DNA from: Dimorphilus gyrociliatus
Taxonomy: Eukaryota > Annelida > Polychaeta > Dinophilidae
Assembly: GCA_904063045.1 (NCBI GenBank)
Contig: CAJFCJ010000001.1
Location: 2,301,501 to 2,365,500 of the forward strand
Direction: 5' to 3'
DNA length: 64,000 bases
The notes under the pieces are model-generated. The model searched no databases. It was not told the DNA's origin and saw only the letters and a list, made by a program, of their open reading frames with translations. Shown piece by piece: positions 47,838-60,108 of this stretch. The position numbers and the translations under genes were made by a program. The number at the start of each line of letters is the position of its first letter. Position 1 is the stretch's first letter.

Positions 47838-49106
47838 TCTGTCGAATGACGCCTATAGGCGTTCACTAAATTATTGAAGAGGACGAACGTCGCTTATTGG
47901 TTGAATCGGCCCTGTAGTGGGGCTATTAAATGATTAAAGAGTTTTGAGGTGGTCGATTTTTCACATGATCTAGATTTATCTTTGATGTTGATCAAGGGCA
48001 TGAAAATTCTTGTTATCTAACTGTTTTGCTTGGATTATTTCATAAAAAAATACAGGTAAACAGAAGAAAGAAAAGAAACTGATTAGTTTGTCATTTATTC
48101 CGTATCGAATAATATTATTCGATTTGTATTTACTTATTCATATAACAAATGAACATTTCAAACTCTATATGACTGTTATGAATTGCCTTTTTACTCATCA
48201 TAGAAAATAGAGATTTTATAAATAGGTTGTTTATATAACTTACCAGTTTTTTGACAAAAACACAAATTATGACAAAAGTACGGTATTATTAATTTTAAAT
48301 ATTAGAAGTTAGTAGTAATAATAATTAATAGAACTAATCAACTTTTATACTCTTAATATATAAAAAGAGACAAAGGTAATAAAGGAAAAAACTTACGAAA
48401 AAAACTTAAATACGCCTAGTCTTCAATAAAATTATTTAATTTCTATTTTTTATTGTTTTTTTAAAAAAAAAATTCATAAATCAAACAAATAAACTTATGT
48501 TTAATAATTTTAATGTAAGTAAGTAACTTTTAAAAACTGATATTGCCTTGTAAATAATTTAATAACTTTGTCTAAAAGAGAACAAAGTATGTAAGTATTA
48601 ACATTTGAATTTGAGCAGATAAGTACATTCTCTTCGGACTTCTTTGACATCGCTCCTTACGAAATGAATTTAGCGAAGAGGAGAGTTTTTTTTCTATTGC
48701 TATTACAAGGAAATAAATACTTAAAAATAGTTCTCATATATAATTCATTATATTTGAAATAAATAGAATACACGGAATAAGCTTCTTGACCTCACCACTC
48801 CCCTCCTTCCCCAATCATGATATAATTTTGATATATAGTATATATATATATACATATATGTGTCATACGTTCTTAACGCTCCTCTGTCCTATATTTCGGC
48901 TAGCTATATAATCGTATTCAGCGCATAAATCATTCGATTTAAGCCTATGTAAATCACGTGATTCGGCCTAAACAATATTCGTCAAACGAAGCGAACTTTG
49001 TTATTCGCGATAACATACAGTCTTCAAAAAGGCAGAATTTTGTTTAGTTTGAACTTTGTAACTTAGAATTGGTGCGAATTCGTATCAGAACCTTAATTTG
49101 TATGGG
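47838..49106. other. Divergent region between small protein and nuclear receptor genes
   Basis: The first 120 bases next to the small protein gene and the stretch at about 48880-49100 are less AT-rich and probably hold the two promoters. A TA run lies at about 48838-48852. Two CACGTGATT-like elements occur near 48956. No gene is seen. Confidence 0.45.
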
Positions 49107-52100
49107 ATGAGCGGTAATAATTTATTAAATATAACGTTTAAACGTTAACAATTTAATAAGATCATTTATGTATTTAATTAAATGTCTTCTTTCGTTTTTT
49201 TTGTGTTATTATTATCTTTTCTATCTCTATATAATTTTCTATATATTGCGTATTTTTTTCTCTTTCTCCTTTCTAGTATTATTTCTAGAGAAATGTATAT
49301 AAATAATAGATTATTGTATGACATATCTTCTGTTATATATCGTGAATTTTACACATGAATGTCTATGTTAAATCTACATATTTAATAATAAGATATACTG
49401 TAGATATATCTATATATACGTTACCAAACTCATTCTATCTGCTATTGTTTTTCTCTCAACATTATAGACAACGAAAATCAACCTTGTCAAATATGTGTCG
49501 ACGTCGGTTCTGGTTATCACTATGGTGTATGGAGTTGTGAAGGATGTAAGGCGTTTTTTAAACGTTCAATGCAGGGTACGTAATAGATTTATGATTATTA
49601 ATAAAAACATCATCAATATATATATATGATTCCTTTTCACTTTGGCGTTAACGAATAATATTCGAAGTCAATGTAAATGAATCGTATAAAAGGAATATAT
49701 ATATATTTATATATTAACCTCTCATAAATTGCTCTGTAATTAATACTTTAAAATCCTTTTATTAATCATCTAATTGGCAAAAAAACAATATATCTATATA
49801 TATTCCATATTTTCTACTCTATTTACCATTTTTCTTTGGAAAGAAAAGTAATCATGATGTTTATACAATCTACACATGTGTTCTTCTATTTATCATATTA
49901 TTTTATAGAAAAAAAGAAAAGCATAAAAAATAACCAAAAATTATCATTACTAAGATAGCAATGTAAATATTCTTAATTTATACATGTGTTTATAAACAAA
50001 TTTTAATACTTTAATCGAAATTATATAACCAAATATAATTCAATATTAATTTTCGTATTTAATTACGAAAATAATTATACATTTATAAAAATATTTTTTT
50101 TTATAAAATATTTTTGTTCCTTTTAAAGGAAAAATATTTAGTTTTGCTCAAAAGACCATAAATACTCAATTAGTTAGTTCTACATAAAAAAAATTCCTAA
50201 GAGTATTATTCAAATTTGACCTAATTTCATAGATATAGATGTGTACATATACTAAATATTATACCTATAATATTGAAGACTAAGCTTTTTTATTACAAAT
50301 TAGCCTATGAAAACCTCCTTAATTATTCGTAATTAGTTTAAAAAAAGGAAAGAATATCAACCTAACAAGTTATATAGGACCAATTGATAATAATTTTGAT
50401 ATTTTAATATAATACTCTATATAAAGAATTGATTGATTTAGACAGTACTTAGATGGTTAAATCTCTTTAGTAATTTCCTATCTAAAGTAGAAAATATAAT
50501 TGTTTAGTTATTCTAATCCTATTTCCTCTTATTAGCAAGACAAAAAATAGAGAAACCTGTTAAATCTCAACAAATAACGAAAAAAAAGTTTCTAATATAG
50601 GCCAAATTTCATTGACGTAGAGCTATAGTAATCACGTGAGTGATTTTTTTTGTCTGGCAAAAAAAAAAGAAATCCATGTAGGACACATTGATCAAGTTTG
50701 TTAAGAAAGTTGAGAAATTCTGTACAGTATAAGTGTTTCGAGAGTAGCGAACAGAAAGAGATAAAATCTCTAATACAAAGCGTGTTTTAAATTAAAGAAA
50801 TAATGAAACTCCGTTAGATATAGGCAATCTACAATATGAATACATGTGCAAAAGCTTTTGTCGCTCCATCCTCTTATCTTCTATCAGAACGATAAGATAT
50901 TTCAAGAACTCCCTATCTCTTAAGGAGATATTTTTTCTGAATCGGAAACTTTTTTTTTTGTTTTTTAGATATCTTATTTAATTGGTTTTTTCTTATATAG
51001 GATCTCACGATTATGTTTGCCCTGCGACAAACAATTGCACCATTGATAGGAATAGACGAAAGAGCTGTCAAGCTTGTCGATTTAGTAAATGCGTTGTTCT
51101 CGGTATGGCCGATCATTATACAAAGAAAGAAAGGAGGAGGAGGAGAAAGAAACGTAAACCAAATGAAGAAGAACCGACCGTTAGTAAAGTTAAAAAAGAA
51201 GAAGCCGACACACCTTTAAACAGCGTTAAAACTATTCTAGCAAGGGATGAAGAAGGTATTTATTCAGAACAGTGAAGATATCTGTTTTTCCCTTTATTTT
51301 GAATTCTAATCAAATAATTAGAAAATTTTGCCTATAAAAAATATTTACAAAGAAAGAAAGAAAGCATACCCCCCCTATTCCATTGAGTGACATTTTTATT
51401 GACGGAATTATTAAAGTTCTTAAATGTTATAGCTATTCTAAGAAAGGTTTCAAGGGCTTTCTTTTTTTAAAATAGTTCTACAAATGTTCAATAAAGCAAA
51501 ACAGATCTAACCGCAAAAGAATTTCAGTTGTAGTAAAGAAGGACAAAGGGAGAGAACAAAGGAGAGATTTACGAAGCTAAAATTTCCTAGTATAATTCAA
51601 TTTTTATTTAGGTTATGATACTAAAGTCGTAGGTTTTATTAACATAAATTATTTTATCTAATGGATTTTTACTACTACTTTGGCAAATATCTTGGGCGTT
51701 AATTAATCATAGCCCCTTTCCTCTTAAAAAAAAAAAAGAAAATAGAATTCGAAAAGGTTGCAATAAAGAGGAAAGATCGGTAAGGGAAAATAGGTAAATG
51801 TCACCTTTGTACACTGACGACAGATGTAAAAAAAGTAATGCGTGCTTTTTATAGTCGACCTTGATTATTTAATGATAAGATAATAATAAAAAAAAAAACG
51901 AAAGAGAGAAGGAAAAAACTAATATTTATGAAATTTGCGTTTCCTTATAGTAAAGAATGAGTTTATTATTCTTCTTTTCTCTTTTATTATTATTATTATC
52001 ATTATAATCAAACATTAACGAATTAAGTAGCTTTATTTTGAACGAAACGTATCTTGTTCAAGGTTTTTCTTTTTTTTTCTCCTTTTTTGGGAATTAGCTT

Positions 52101-53442
52101 TCCTTTTGATGTTAACCTCTGGACGAATAGAGAAATAATTAATAAATAATTAGATTATAGAGAGTTTACTGGATGAAAAACTTTGTAACTAGTTTTATTA
52201 TTATTGTTATTATTATTATTATTAGAATAATGTATAGTAAAAGTTGTAGTATTAACGATATAGTCAATATAATATATCGTTTGTTTATGTTTGTTAATTC
52301 AAATATGTATAGTTTATATTATTAAATATTTAAGTAGTATTTTTTAAGGGAGTTGAATGATTAATAAAATTTATTAACAAATGCTTTTTTTAATGTTTTA
52401 CAGCTGCTAATTTCCTGGACATGCTAATTTCTATCGAACCACCTGCAAGGATGACTGAACACGATTATTCGCAGCCAACGACTGATACAGGACTAATTGC
52501 TTCTATGATTCGATTAGCGGATAAACAATTGATGGATACAATTCAATGGGCCAAAAGAATACCAGGTTATAGAAAATTGGCATTAAATGATCAGATAAAG
52601 TTACTAGATTCAGCTTGGTTAGATATACTCATCTGCGGTGTTGCTTTCAAGTCAATGGGTGTTAGCAAAAATATATTAATAATGGCGGATGATTTCCATT
52701 GGTCAAGACCTCAGGCTGATATATCAGGTGCAGGAATAGCACACGAACACATGAGAAGACTCTCAAGGAGGTATAAGACTTAACCTTTTCAATATTTGTC
52801 ATGTTTTTAATTAATTAGTTTCAATTCGAAAGGTTTGCCGATGTGGGCATTACAAAGGAGGAGAATGTTCTTTTGAGGACGATGTTTTTGTTAAATGCTG
52901 ATGCCGAAGGCTTAGAATGTGCCGAACAAGTCAGAGAAATGCACAATCTTATAATTGAAGCTCTAAAAGTAGCTACAAGACGGTCGGAGAGAACAAGAGA
53001 ACATCAGGATGATAAATACAGAAACTATATTGAGAATAGGGTTTCTCATATTTTACTCTTACTGCCACACGTCAAAAATTGCGCCAACAATTGTATGGCT
53101 CATCTTTTTGACGCTAAATACGAAGGGAAAATGCCAACTTGTGAACTCATTGAGGACATACTTCATATCCGTCTTAGACCAACAGCTACGGCCACAGCTC
53201 AGGACCAAAGTGGTCTTGCAGGAATAGCAGCTGTTCAAGGATTTGTTGGGCGAGGATATCCAGGTTTACCATTAATGACGTCGACAGCTAGCGTTCAAGC
53301 GGCATCATTGGATCTCCTAAACTCGGCTAATATATCAGCGGGTGATATTATGAATGCAAATATAAGTGCAGTTATAACTCGACAGATGGCGCCCGAGAAT
53401 ATAGCTCAAGCGCAACAGAGTTTTGGCTGGCCTAATTGTTAA
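49107..53442 (+). CDS. ESR: Estrogen receptor-type nuclear receptor (NR3A)
   Basis: Ligand-regulated transcription factor. Exons: 49107-49113 (proposed start M-S-D), 49468-49575, 51001-51255, 52404-52770 and 52833-53442, giving 448 residues. The DNA-binding domain starts at C9; its P-box is [11 protein letters not shown], the estrogen-receptor form, not the E-A form of ERR. The second zinc module reads [12 protein letters not shown] and [12 protein letters not shown]. The hinge has a strong basic nuclear signal ([12 protein letters not shown]). The ligand-binding domain has [24 protein letters not shown], a conserved arginine in H-W-S-R-P-Q, M-A-H-L-F-D and helix 12 L-I-E-D-I-L. The N-terminal A/B region is nearly absent if the short first exon is right. 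Annelid receptors of this type are known to respond to estrogens, mollusc ones are not. Confidence 0.85.
49576..51000 (+). other. Nuclear receptor intron splitting the DNA-binding domain
   Basis: 1.4-kb AT-rich intron between the two zinc modules, a position commonly interrupted in nuclear receptor genes. No other feature is seen. The next intron (51256-52403, 1.1 kb) between hinge and ligand-binding domain is likewise empty apart from short TTA repeats near 52197-52223. Confidence 0.65.
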
Positions 53443-53469
53443 ATTTAATCATTAATTAATAATAATAAT

Positions 53470-53475
53470 AATAAA
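53470..53475 (+). terminator. Possible polyadenylation signal of the nuclear receptor gene
   Basis: AATAAA at the end of a short AAT repeat, 28 bases after the stop codon. Later hexamers may be used instead. Confidence 0.3.
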
Positions 53476-53834
53476 AAGGGAAAATACTAACAAAAAAAAA
53501 GTAAAAAAGCAAAACCTCAAAACTAGCAAAACAGAAATTATGAAAATTGAATGGGCTACGTTAGAAAAATTGAAAAGAAACGATCAATTTTTCACTTTTT
53601 GTTTCCTTTAAGTCAACTATGGTTTGTTGTTCCTCTCTTTTTGGTTTCTTTGACTTATGGTGCTGTTAAAGAGTAGAAGGACTTTTACACAATTTTCAAA
53701 TTGTCTGGTTAACATACGCCTTTTCCTAAGAACTTTTTATGAATTATTTTTATTTATTTATTGGACAAACGATGAAAACCAGACGAAAATATTTTTGCAT
53801 GAGAAGATTATTAAGAAATTTTCTATTTTTTTCA

Positions 53835-53884
53835 CATATATATATATATATATAGATATAGATATATATTTAATTGTTTGAATT

Positions 53885-53923
<39 letters not shown>
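53835..53923. repeat. Compound (TA)n-(TC)n microsatellite
   Basis: A TA/GATA run (53835-53869) is followed after 19 bases by a pure TC run (53889-53923). On the minus strand this is a GA run next to a TA run, the same pairing seen at 7525-7560 and 9673-9741. Confidence 0.8.
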
Positions 53924-53926
<3 letters not shown>

Positions 53927-56423
53927 CGCTGTCTTTCCCTTTGCACTCCTATCTATATTTTCTATTTACCACTCCTCCTCTACTGTTGGAAGGTAATGTT
54001 TACAGCTAAGAAAAAGAGATATTTGTAAGTTAAATGTGTAACTCTAATTTCGGCTATTTGAGTCATGGAATTAATTTATTGTATCAGTATAATGTTACAT
54101 CTACAAGTATATAAATATACTTATGTTTATATTCTATATAGTTGCTTAAAAACGATATATACAATAATAGATATATCTGTTTTTAAATAGACAATCATTC
54201 AATTATTTATTAAAGGTATTACTATATATTTAATTCAAGATGAAAGAAAAAAAGCATAAACCTATAATCAACCTTAAATAGTTAATTATGTTCGTTTAAA
54301 AAAATTCTTATTGAATGATAAAGGAAAACAGAATTTTTGTTATTTTATACACATATATATATAACAAATTAAATAAACCCAACTAATTCAGTATTTTCAT
54401 TACTTTTTAGTAAGCAACTACGCATATTGTACATATATAAACTAGTATGCTAGCTTTTAAGACCGTATTATATGCAGTACTTAAATTTAAAAATCAGGTG
54501 ATTTTATTTTTTTCTCATTATCTTCGATGATCATACGATGCAAAAATTTTTAGAGTAAATATTAGCTTATGAATATTCAAAATTGTACAGGCCAGTTTTT
54601 TTCTTATATTATTCATGGAAAGAAATTAGCGCAATATGAAATGATAAATAAAATTAATAGAATGACATATATTACATATGTAAAATTGGGAATAAACACT
54701 ATTTAATCCTTTCTATTTATATAAATCAACTACGTAAATTTATCAAAACTATTTAAAAAAAATCTCTCTTTGACATTCATAGAATTCCATTATAAATAAA
54801 ATAAAAACAACAAAGTACTATCTAGATTAACAATATTCAAGATCTTTCAATGTCCTTTTCTATATAAATAGAATTGAACTATTTTCATTTCTACTGTCAA
54901 ACTTTAAATGGGAAAATAAAGATGTAATTGCGGAGAAATTGATTACTATTTCAATAGTTAGTGTTGTCTGGAGATTGTTAGTTCGTTAACCTTTCACTGA
55001 AATTATTCTTTAAGATATATCAACTTGACCTAATATACTGTACTACAGTTTCTACTTTTGAAGGTTAATAAGCTGCTAGTCTAGCGCCACCTATTAATAC
55101 ATAAGAATAGTTTGATAATGATAAAGAGTAATTTTTCCTGGATTTATTGATAGCATATCTAAAAGTAAAGCCGATAGTGTAACCTGGTTTAAAAATAGTT
55201 AATAGTTAATATTAGTGGAAAAATGAAATAGAACAAACAGATAATTACCATCATTCACTAACATTGTATATTTATAATAAAGTGTTACCTTCATCCTTTC
55301 ATCATCTAAAATTAAAGTTATTTCCAACCTATTTACTATGGAAGAAGTATAAGATAATGCAGTTGTTTCTGCTATTTATTCAAATACAATTAATGGAAAG
55401 AAAGATAGAGCAAGTAATAAATGTGCATGTTTCTGAAAGAGAAAGCATAAAAGATAATTTCTTCTTTTCTTTTCCAGGTATTATTCCTCTATAAAATATA
55501 AATTAATTAATAAATAAACTAAAAAGTCATATTGTTTTTACCGTTATTTCTTTTGATTATATATTGATAACTGATATGCTGTTGTATTGTTTTCTTTTTT
55601 TTATAACTGTACAAACTCCATTAGCCGAATTCTTTATCACTTGGATATCGGTTACAAAACTTTGAAATGGATTATTGTACAAAGTTTAATGTATATTATA
55701 AAAAATAAAAGATATTAACCTAGCTTCTTCATTAATTAAGGTTTTATTTCTTTTTTTTTATTGAAATCTTATCTTCTATGTTTTCGTTCAATTATATTCA
55801 AATTGGAAATACTTATGCCATTATCTTATTATCTAATAGAAAACTCCCCTGTCTCCTAGACCTTGGATCTTGTTAATAAAAATTTATGGACTTTTCAATA
55901 TTTACTAGAAATATTTTCAAGGATAAAAAGACGCGGAAATGTTGTTTGTTTATAATTTTGAAATGAGATGAAAGATTTGATAAAACAAAGAAAGAAAGCA
56001 GTTCGGGAATAAAAATTGAATCCTTTTCTTTCAAATCTTCAATTTACTTGATTCATTGATTGTACAGTAATTCCATAGAACTATATTGAAAGTTCTCTCT
56101 CTCTCTCTGTATAACATACATTACTTTGATGATCATCTTCTCCCTAGGATAACGATATTCTATATTAAATGCTGCTTATATTCTTTCTTTACCTAATCAT
56201 GAAATTATGATATTTTAAACTTAATCGATGCTAAAATGTTTATTTGCTAATAAAAAAACCCAGTTAAATAGTTAAATATTCATATTGAAGTTATAACACT
56301 TAACATCTCTTTATTATTAATAAGCTTTTCCTATCCAAACAAAACTTCATACCTTGTAAAAAGCTGCATATTTTCCACTGACAGATATATAGGACACTGC
56401 AAATTCATCCTTTTTTTTATAAG

Positions 56424-57749
56424 ATGACACGGATTGAACACAGTCTGCAATATACAACTTTTTTCTCGTTGTTTCTTTTAATATCTCTTGATGTTGCATA
56501 TTGTGCAACTTCAGAACATAGATTGCTCCAGAAAGTCAAGAATGTGTATGGCGAGAATACTCTTCATGTAAGGCCTGTTTCGAAACCAACAAGTCCGTTA
56601 AATATTGATTTTATGTTGAGTATTGTTCAAATTCTCGATATAAACGTAAAAGATCAATATATAAGTATTCTTCTGTGGAAAAAATTGGAATGGCAAGATG
56701 ACGTTCACCAATGGATACCAAAAGAACATGAAAATATAACTGTATTAGAGATAAAACCAGAAGTTTTATGGACTCCCGATATATATTTATACAACAAGTA
56801 AGATTTTTAAGTTGTTCTTTTTATGAAAGATTGTCTTATTAGTTTATATCAAAATAATTTCAAAAGTGTTCACAACGATCTGAACGACCAAGAAAAGCCA
56901 AAATCTAATTTGAAACTTTATCACAATGGAAAAACTATTTGGTCGCCTCCTATTGTTTATCGAGCCAGTTGCTCGATTTCAATGAAACATTTTCCTTTTG
57001 ATAGTCAAAAATGCTCTTTAAAGTTTGGTTCTTGGACGTATGATTTAAGAAAGATCAATTTAACGATAGGAAACAATGGAAGTGTTGACATGTCAACATA
57101 TATACAGAATAATGAATTTGATTTGATTAAGACAAAATTAATTCGAAACGAAAAGGTCTATTCTGTAGATGTTGGTACATACGTTGACGTTGTATGCGAT
57201 ATATATGTGAAAAGAAGAAGCGGTTTCTATATTCAGGTTAAATATTTCTATTTTAATACAAGATAACAGTTTTCTTTTTATTTTCTTTTAACAGTATATC
57301 GTAATCCCTCTCATTCTCTTATCAATCAACTCGCCATTGATTTTCTTAATCCCAGAATCTAACGAAAGAATAACATCCGCCATCAGTCTATTTGTGGCTG
57401 ATCTTTTCTTCTTTCTAATTATCATTCAGCTATTGCCACCAAATGATGACATTAAAATAAACTATTATTGTTGGAGTAAGTTATTAATGGACGGATGTAT
57501 TGTATCTCTCTGTATTATTGTATTGTATCTGATTAATAGAAAATATCCAGCAGGGGTAAGATTCAATAGCACGTATAATCGTCCATAACACAAAATATAT
57601 AATTAATCTTTAAATAGGACTATGAAAAAGCAACCGTTACTAAAAAAGCGAAGGAAAAAGTGATGAAGGTCTGCGACATTTTATGCTTACTCATCTCCTT
57701 GATTGGTTTTATTTTAAATGTGATATGTAATATGCCGTATCCTTCATAA
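56424..57749 (+). CDS. Cys-loop ligand-gated ion channel subunit, nicotinic-like
   Basis: Pentameric channel subunit. Four exons: 56424-56797, 56843-57236, 57295-57555 and 57618-57749, giving 386 residues. A signal peptide precedes the extracellular domain, which has V-L-W-T-P-D-I-Y-L-Y-N, I-W-S-P-P-I-V-Y-R and the Cys-loop C168-x13-C182 with the F-P-F-D motif. There is no adjacent cysteine pair in loop C, so it is not an alpha-type nicotinic subunit. M1 starts near Y-I-V-I-P; M2 is preceded by N-E-R, giving a glutamate at -1', the cation-selective arrangement. M2 carries valine at 9' (usually leucine) and aspartate at 11'. The M3-M4 loop is only about 20 residues (A-G-D-Y-E-K-A-T ...), far shorter than usual for animals, and the protein ends directly after M4. 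Fast-evolving nicotinic-like subunits are numerous in annelids and molluscs. It may need partner subunits. Confidence 0.8.
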
Positions 57750-58515
57750 AAGTTTTCAAGACAAACAGAAAAAACAATAATGAAAACACTTACCTAAAAA
57801 TGAAATGTAAGAATGTACTTTGTCCCTAAAGAAATATAGCTTTTTATATAATCAGACAATTTTAAAAGAATATCAAAAACAAGACGACTAAATAAAAAAA
57901 GAAGTAAAAAACAAAATATAAATGTTGTACAATATGTGAAAGCGGTAAGCGCTTAAGCGTTTATTAAATTCAACATAATAAAATCTCAACTTGAACGAAT
58001 CTTAATAAACTTTTTTATCAATATTTTATAAACTTCAACATTTACACTTAAACTCTTTAAAATATACATCACTTTCTTACATATATGCTTCTTATCTGAA
58101 AGAAATAATGACTACTTAATTAATCAAATGAAAGAATGAAAACAGTAACTATATCCATTAATTGTTTCCAAAGAAACAAGATTCAGGTATATTCTTTAAA
58201 TTTCTAGAGGAGTGTCTGGAAATTCTCTAACAAACACTCACACTTTTCACCTTGATATGATTGCCTTCAAAGAAACAATGACATTGCAGTTGTCATTCAG
58301 TTGACCGAAAATATTTGAAAGATATTGTTAATGAAAGTTAAAGACGAAATGTTGAAGACAAATGACTAAAAGAAAGGAAATATTCAAACATTTCAAAATA
58401 GGTTATGCATTTTTCTTGTTTATACTGAGAATAATCCATAACGGTCTTATTGAACGGGCGCTATGGAATTGCTAGCGTATAAATCAATATTATTAGGCAT
58501 TAGTAGTCAACTAGC
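57750..58515. other. Intergenic region
   Basis: AT-rich spacer holding the channel 3' UTR and the promoter of the CARD-domain gene. No gene is seen. Confidence 0.5.
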
Positions 58516-60108
58516 ATGGATCATGTAAAAAAGAAATTATTAACGCAATCGACGCCGTTTATTATGTCTCATTTGACGCCCAATAACGAAATGATTGAAG
58601 CTCTCAGAAAGGAAGCCGTTCTTACCCACGAAGAATCCAATCAAATTATTCAAGACGATACTACAGCCGGAAAATGCATACTACTCATTTGCTTCATTCG
58701 TAAAAAGGACAACAGAAGCTGGACGAAATTCATAACAATTCTCGAACAATACGGAGCAAGTACCGTCTCTTCCATGCTAAGAAGTAAATCAACAGCATCG
58801 GAGGTCGTCCTACCCGATAAACGAACTTTATCCTACCTGGAAACCTGTTTAAACAACATATCGGTTCCCCATAAAATAGTTAAGGAAGTTGCTACCAAAG
58901 TTGTATTGAAAGAAGTCTATCACGACGACGTTTCCACCTTACAAGAAAAAATATTAAATCTTCAGCGGAGTCTACGAGCAGCTTCTCTTGTCAACCCCTC
59001 TCCTGCCCATCCTACTCTACCCCCAATATCGAGGCCGGACTCTGAAGAACGTTCAATGTCGGTCTCGTCGGAAGAGAGCTTCGGCGAGTTGCACGCTCTC
59101 ATCAAACAAAAAGAGGACGCCATCAAGAAGAAGGACAAAGAATACGAGAGATTGAAAAACATTATGAATGACATTCAACAAGAGTACGACACTTTAATGA
59201 ATGTAAATCAAGAGTATTTGAACATTATTACCAATCTTCAAGCAATTCACGATGGCAAAACTCCGAGGAGTGTTGCTGCCGAACGAGATGCTGCAATTTT
59301 AGACATGAAGTCTGCCCTTTTTGAAGCTCAGGAAAAGATTGAATCTCTTCGCACGGAAGTGCAGGAATTAGACGTTAAAGGTACTTGTATTACATAACCC
59401 ACCCACTCATTTTCTATGCTAGATTCACGCAACTAAACCGCTTCCTTTATACTTTCCACAAAAACAGCCAAAGATGCTCAGAGCGCTTTCAATCACCTCC
59501 AAAAAAAAGAACTAAAATACAGAGAAATGTTGGGCTTGCCTCCCGATTCCGACAATGAAAGTGTCGAGAGACGAATTCAAGAATTACTGCAAAACGGAAC
59601 CATGCAGAAAAGCGATCTGGACAAGCTCAAACAAGAACTAAACAAAGTTAAGGAAAGTAGACTGGCCGCTGAAGAGAAACTAAATGCCATCGTTCGAGAA
59701 AAGGAACATATCGAATTCTATATGAGGCAACAAGAGATGACGATGAGAAGGATGAAGAGACAAACTGTTGCTAAACCAACACTTGTTGCGGCCGAGTCGA
59801 CTGTTGTCCAAGCAAAAATTGCGGGTGCCCTTAGACTGCCTTCAATCGAACCGTCGTGTAGGCCAACAACAGGAAAACATCAACAAAAGTTAAACTATTG
59901 TATATTTTGTCGAACTGAGTTTGACAACAGTAAAGCGACGACCTGCAGAGTTCATTATAGAGCGCTGGTGAAAGGTCATTGGATGTGTTGCAAAGACGAA
60001 TGCCATCGAGGAGCTGGTTGCCTACAATTGCCACATATGTATATTGAAATAACAGCCGATAGAAAGGTGTTTTTGACGGACGGAGCCAGATATGCACAGC
60101 TTCTGTAA
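58516..60108 (+). CDS. CARD, coiled-coil and CHORD-like zinc-binding protein
   Basis: Two exons, 58516-59380 and 59468-60108 (phase 1), 501 residues. Residues about 1-95 form a CARD-like helical bundle: an initial K-K-K-L-L-T-Q-S-T helix, then the family-typical A-V-L-T-H-E-E-S-N-Q-I-I, A-G-K-C-I-L-L-I-C-F-I and W-T-K-F-I-T-I-L-E-Q-Y-G. A serine/proline-rich linker (about 165-200) follows, then long heptad-rich coiled coils (about 200-390). The C-terminus has a cysteine/histidine module: C433-x2-C436, C448-x2-H451, W460, C462-C463, C467-H468, G-C473 and H478, whose K-G-H-W-M-C-C and G-C...H features resemble the zinc-binding CHORD domain. CARDs mediate homotypic assembly in apoptosis and innate immunity, so an adaptor or filament scaffold is likely. 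Base composition is less AT-rich than the neighbours. I know no named vertebrate orthologue with this architecture. Confidence 0.8.

Larger units (their letters stand above)
53443..56423. other. Gene-poor intergenic region
   Basis: AT-rich spacer with one strong compound microsatellite. The frames at 53657-53881 and 55264-55494 show no family features and partly consist of repeat sequence. Confidence 0.55.

Noticed and set aside
49468-53442. Alternative assignment of the nuclear receptor as ERR
   Set aside because: The P-box is E-G-C-K-A-F-F and the second module reads T-I-D-R-N-R-R-K-S, both estrogen-receptor rather than ERR features.
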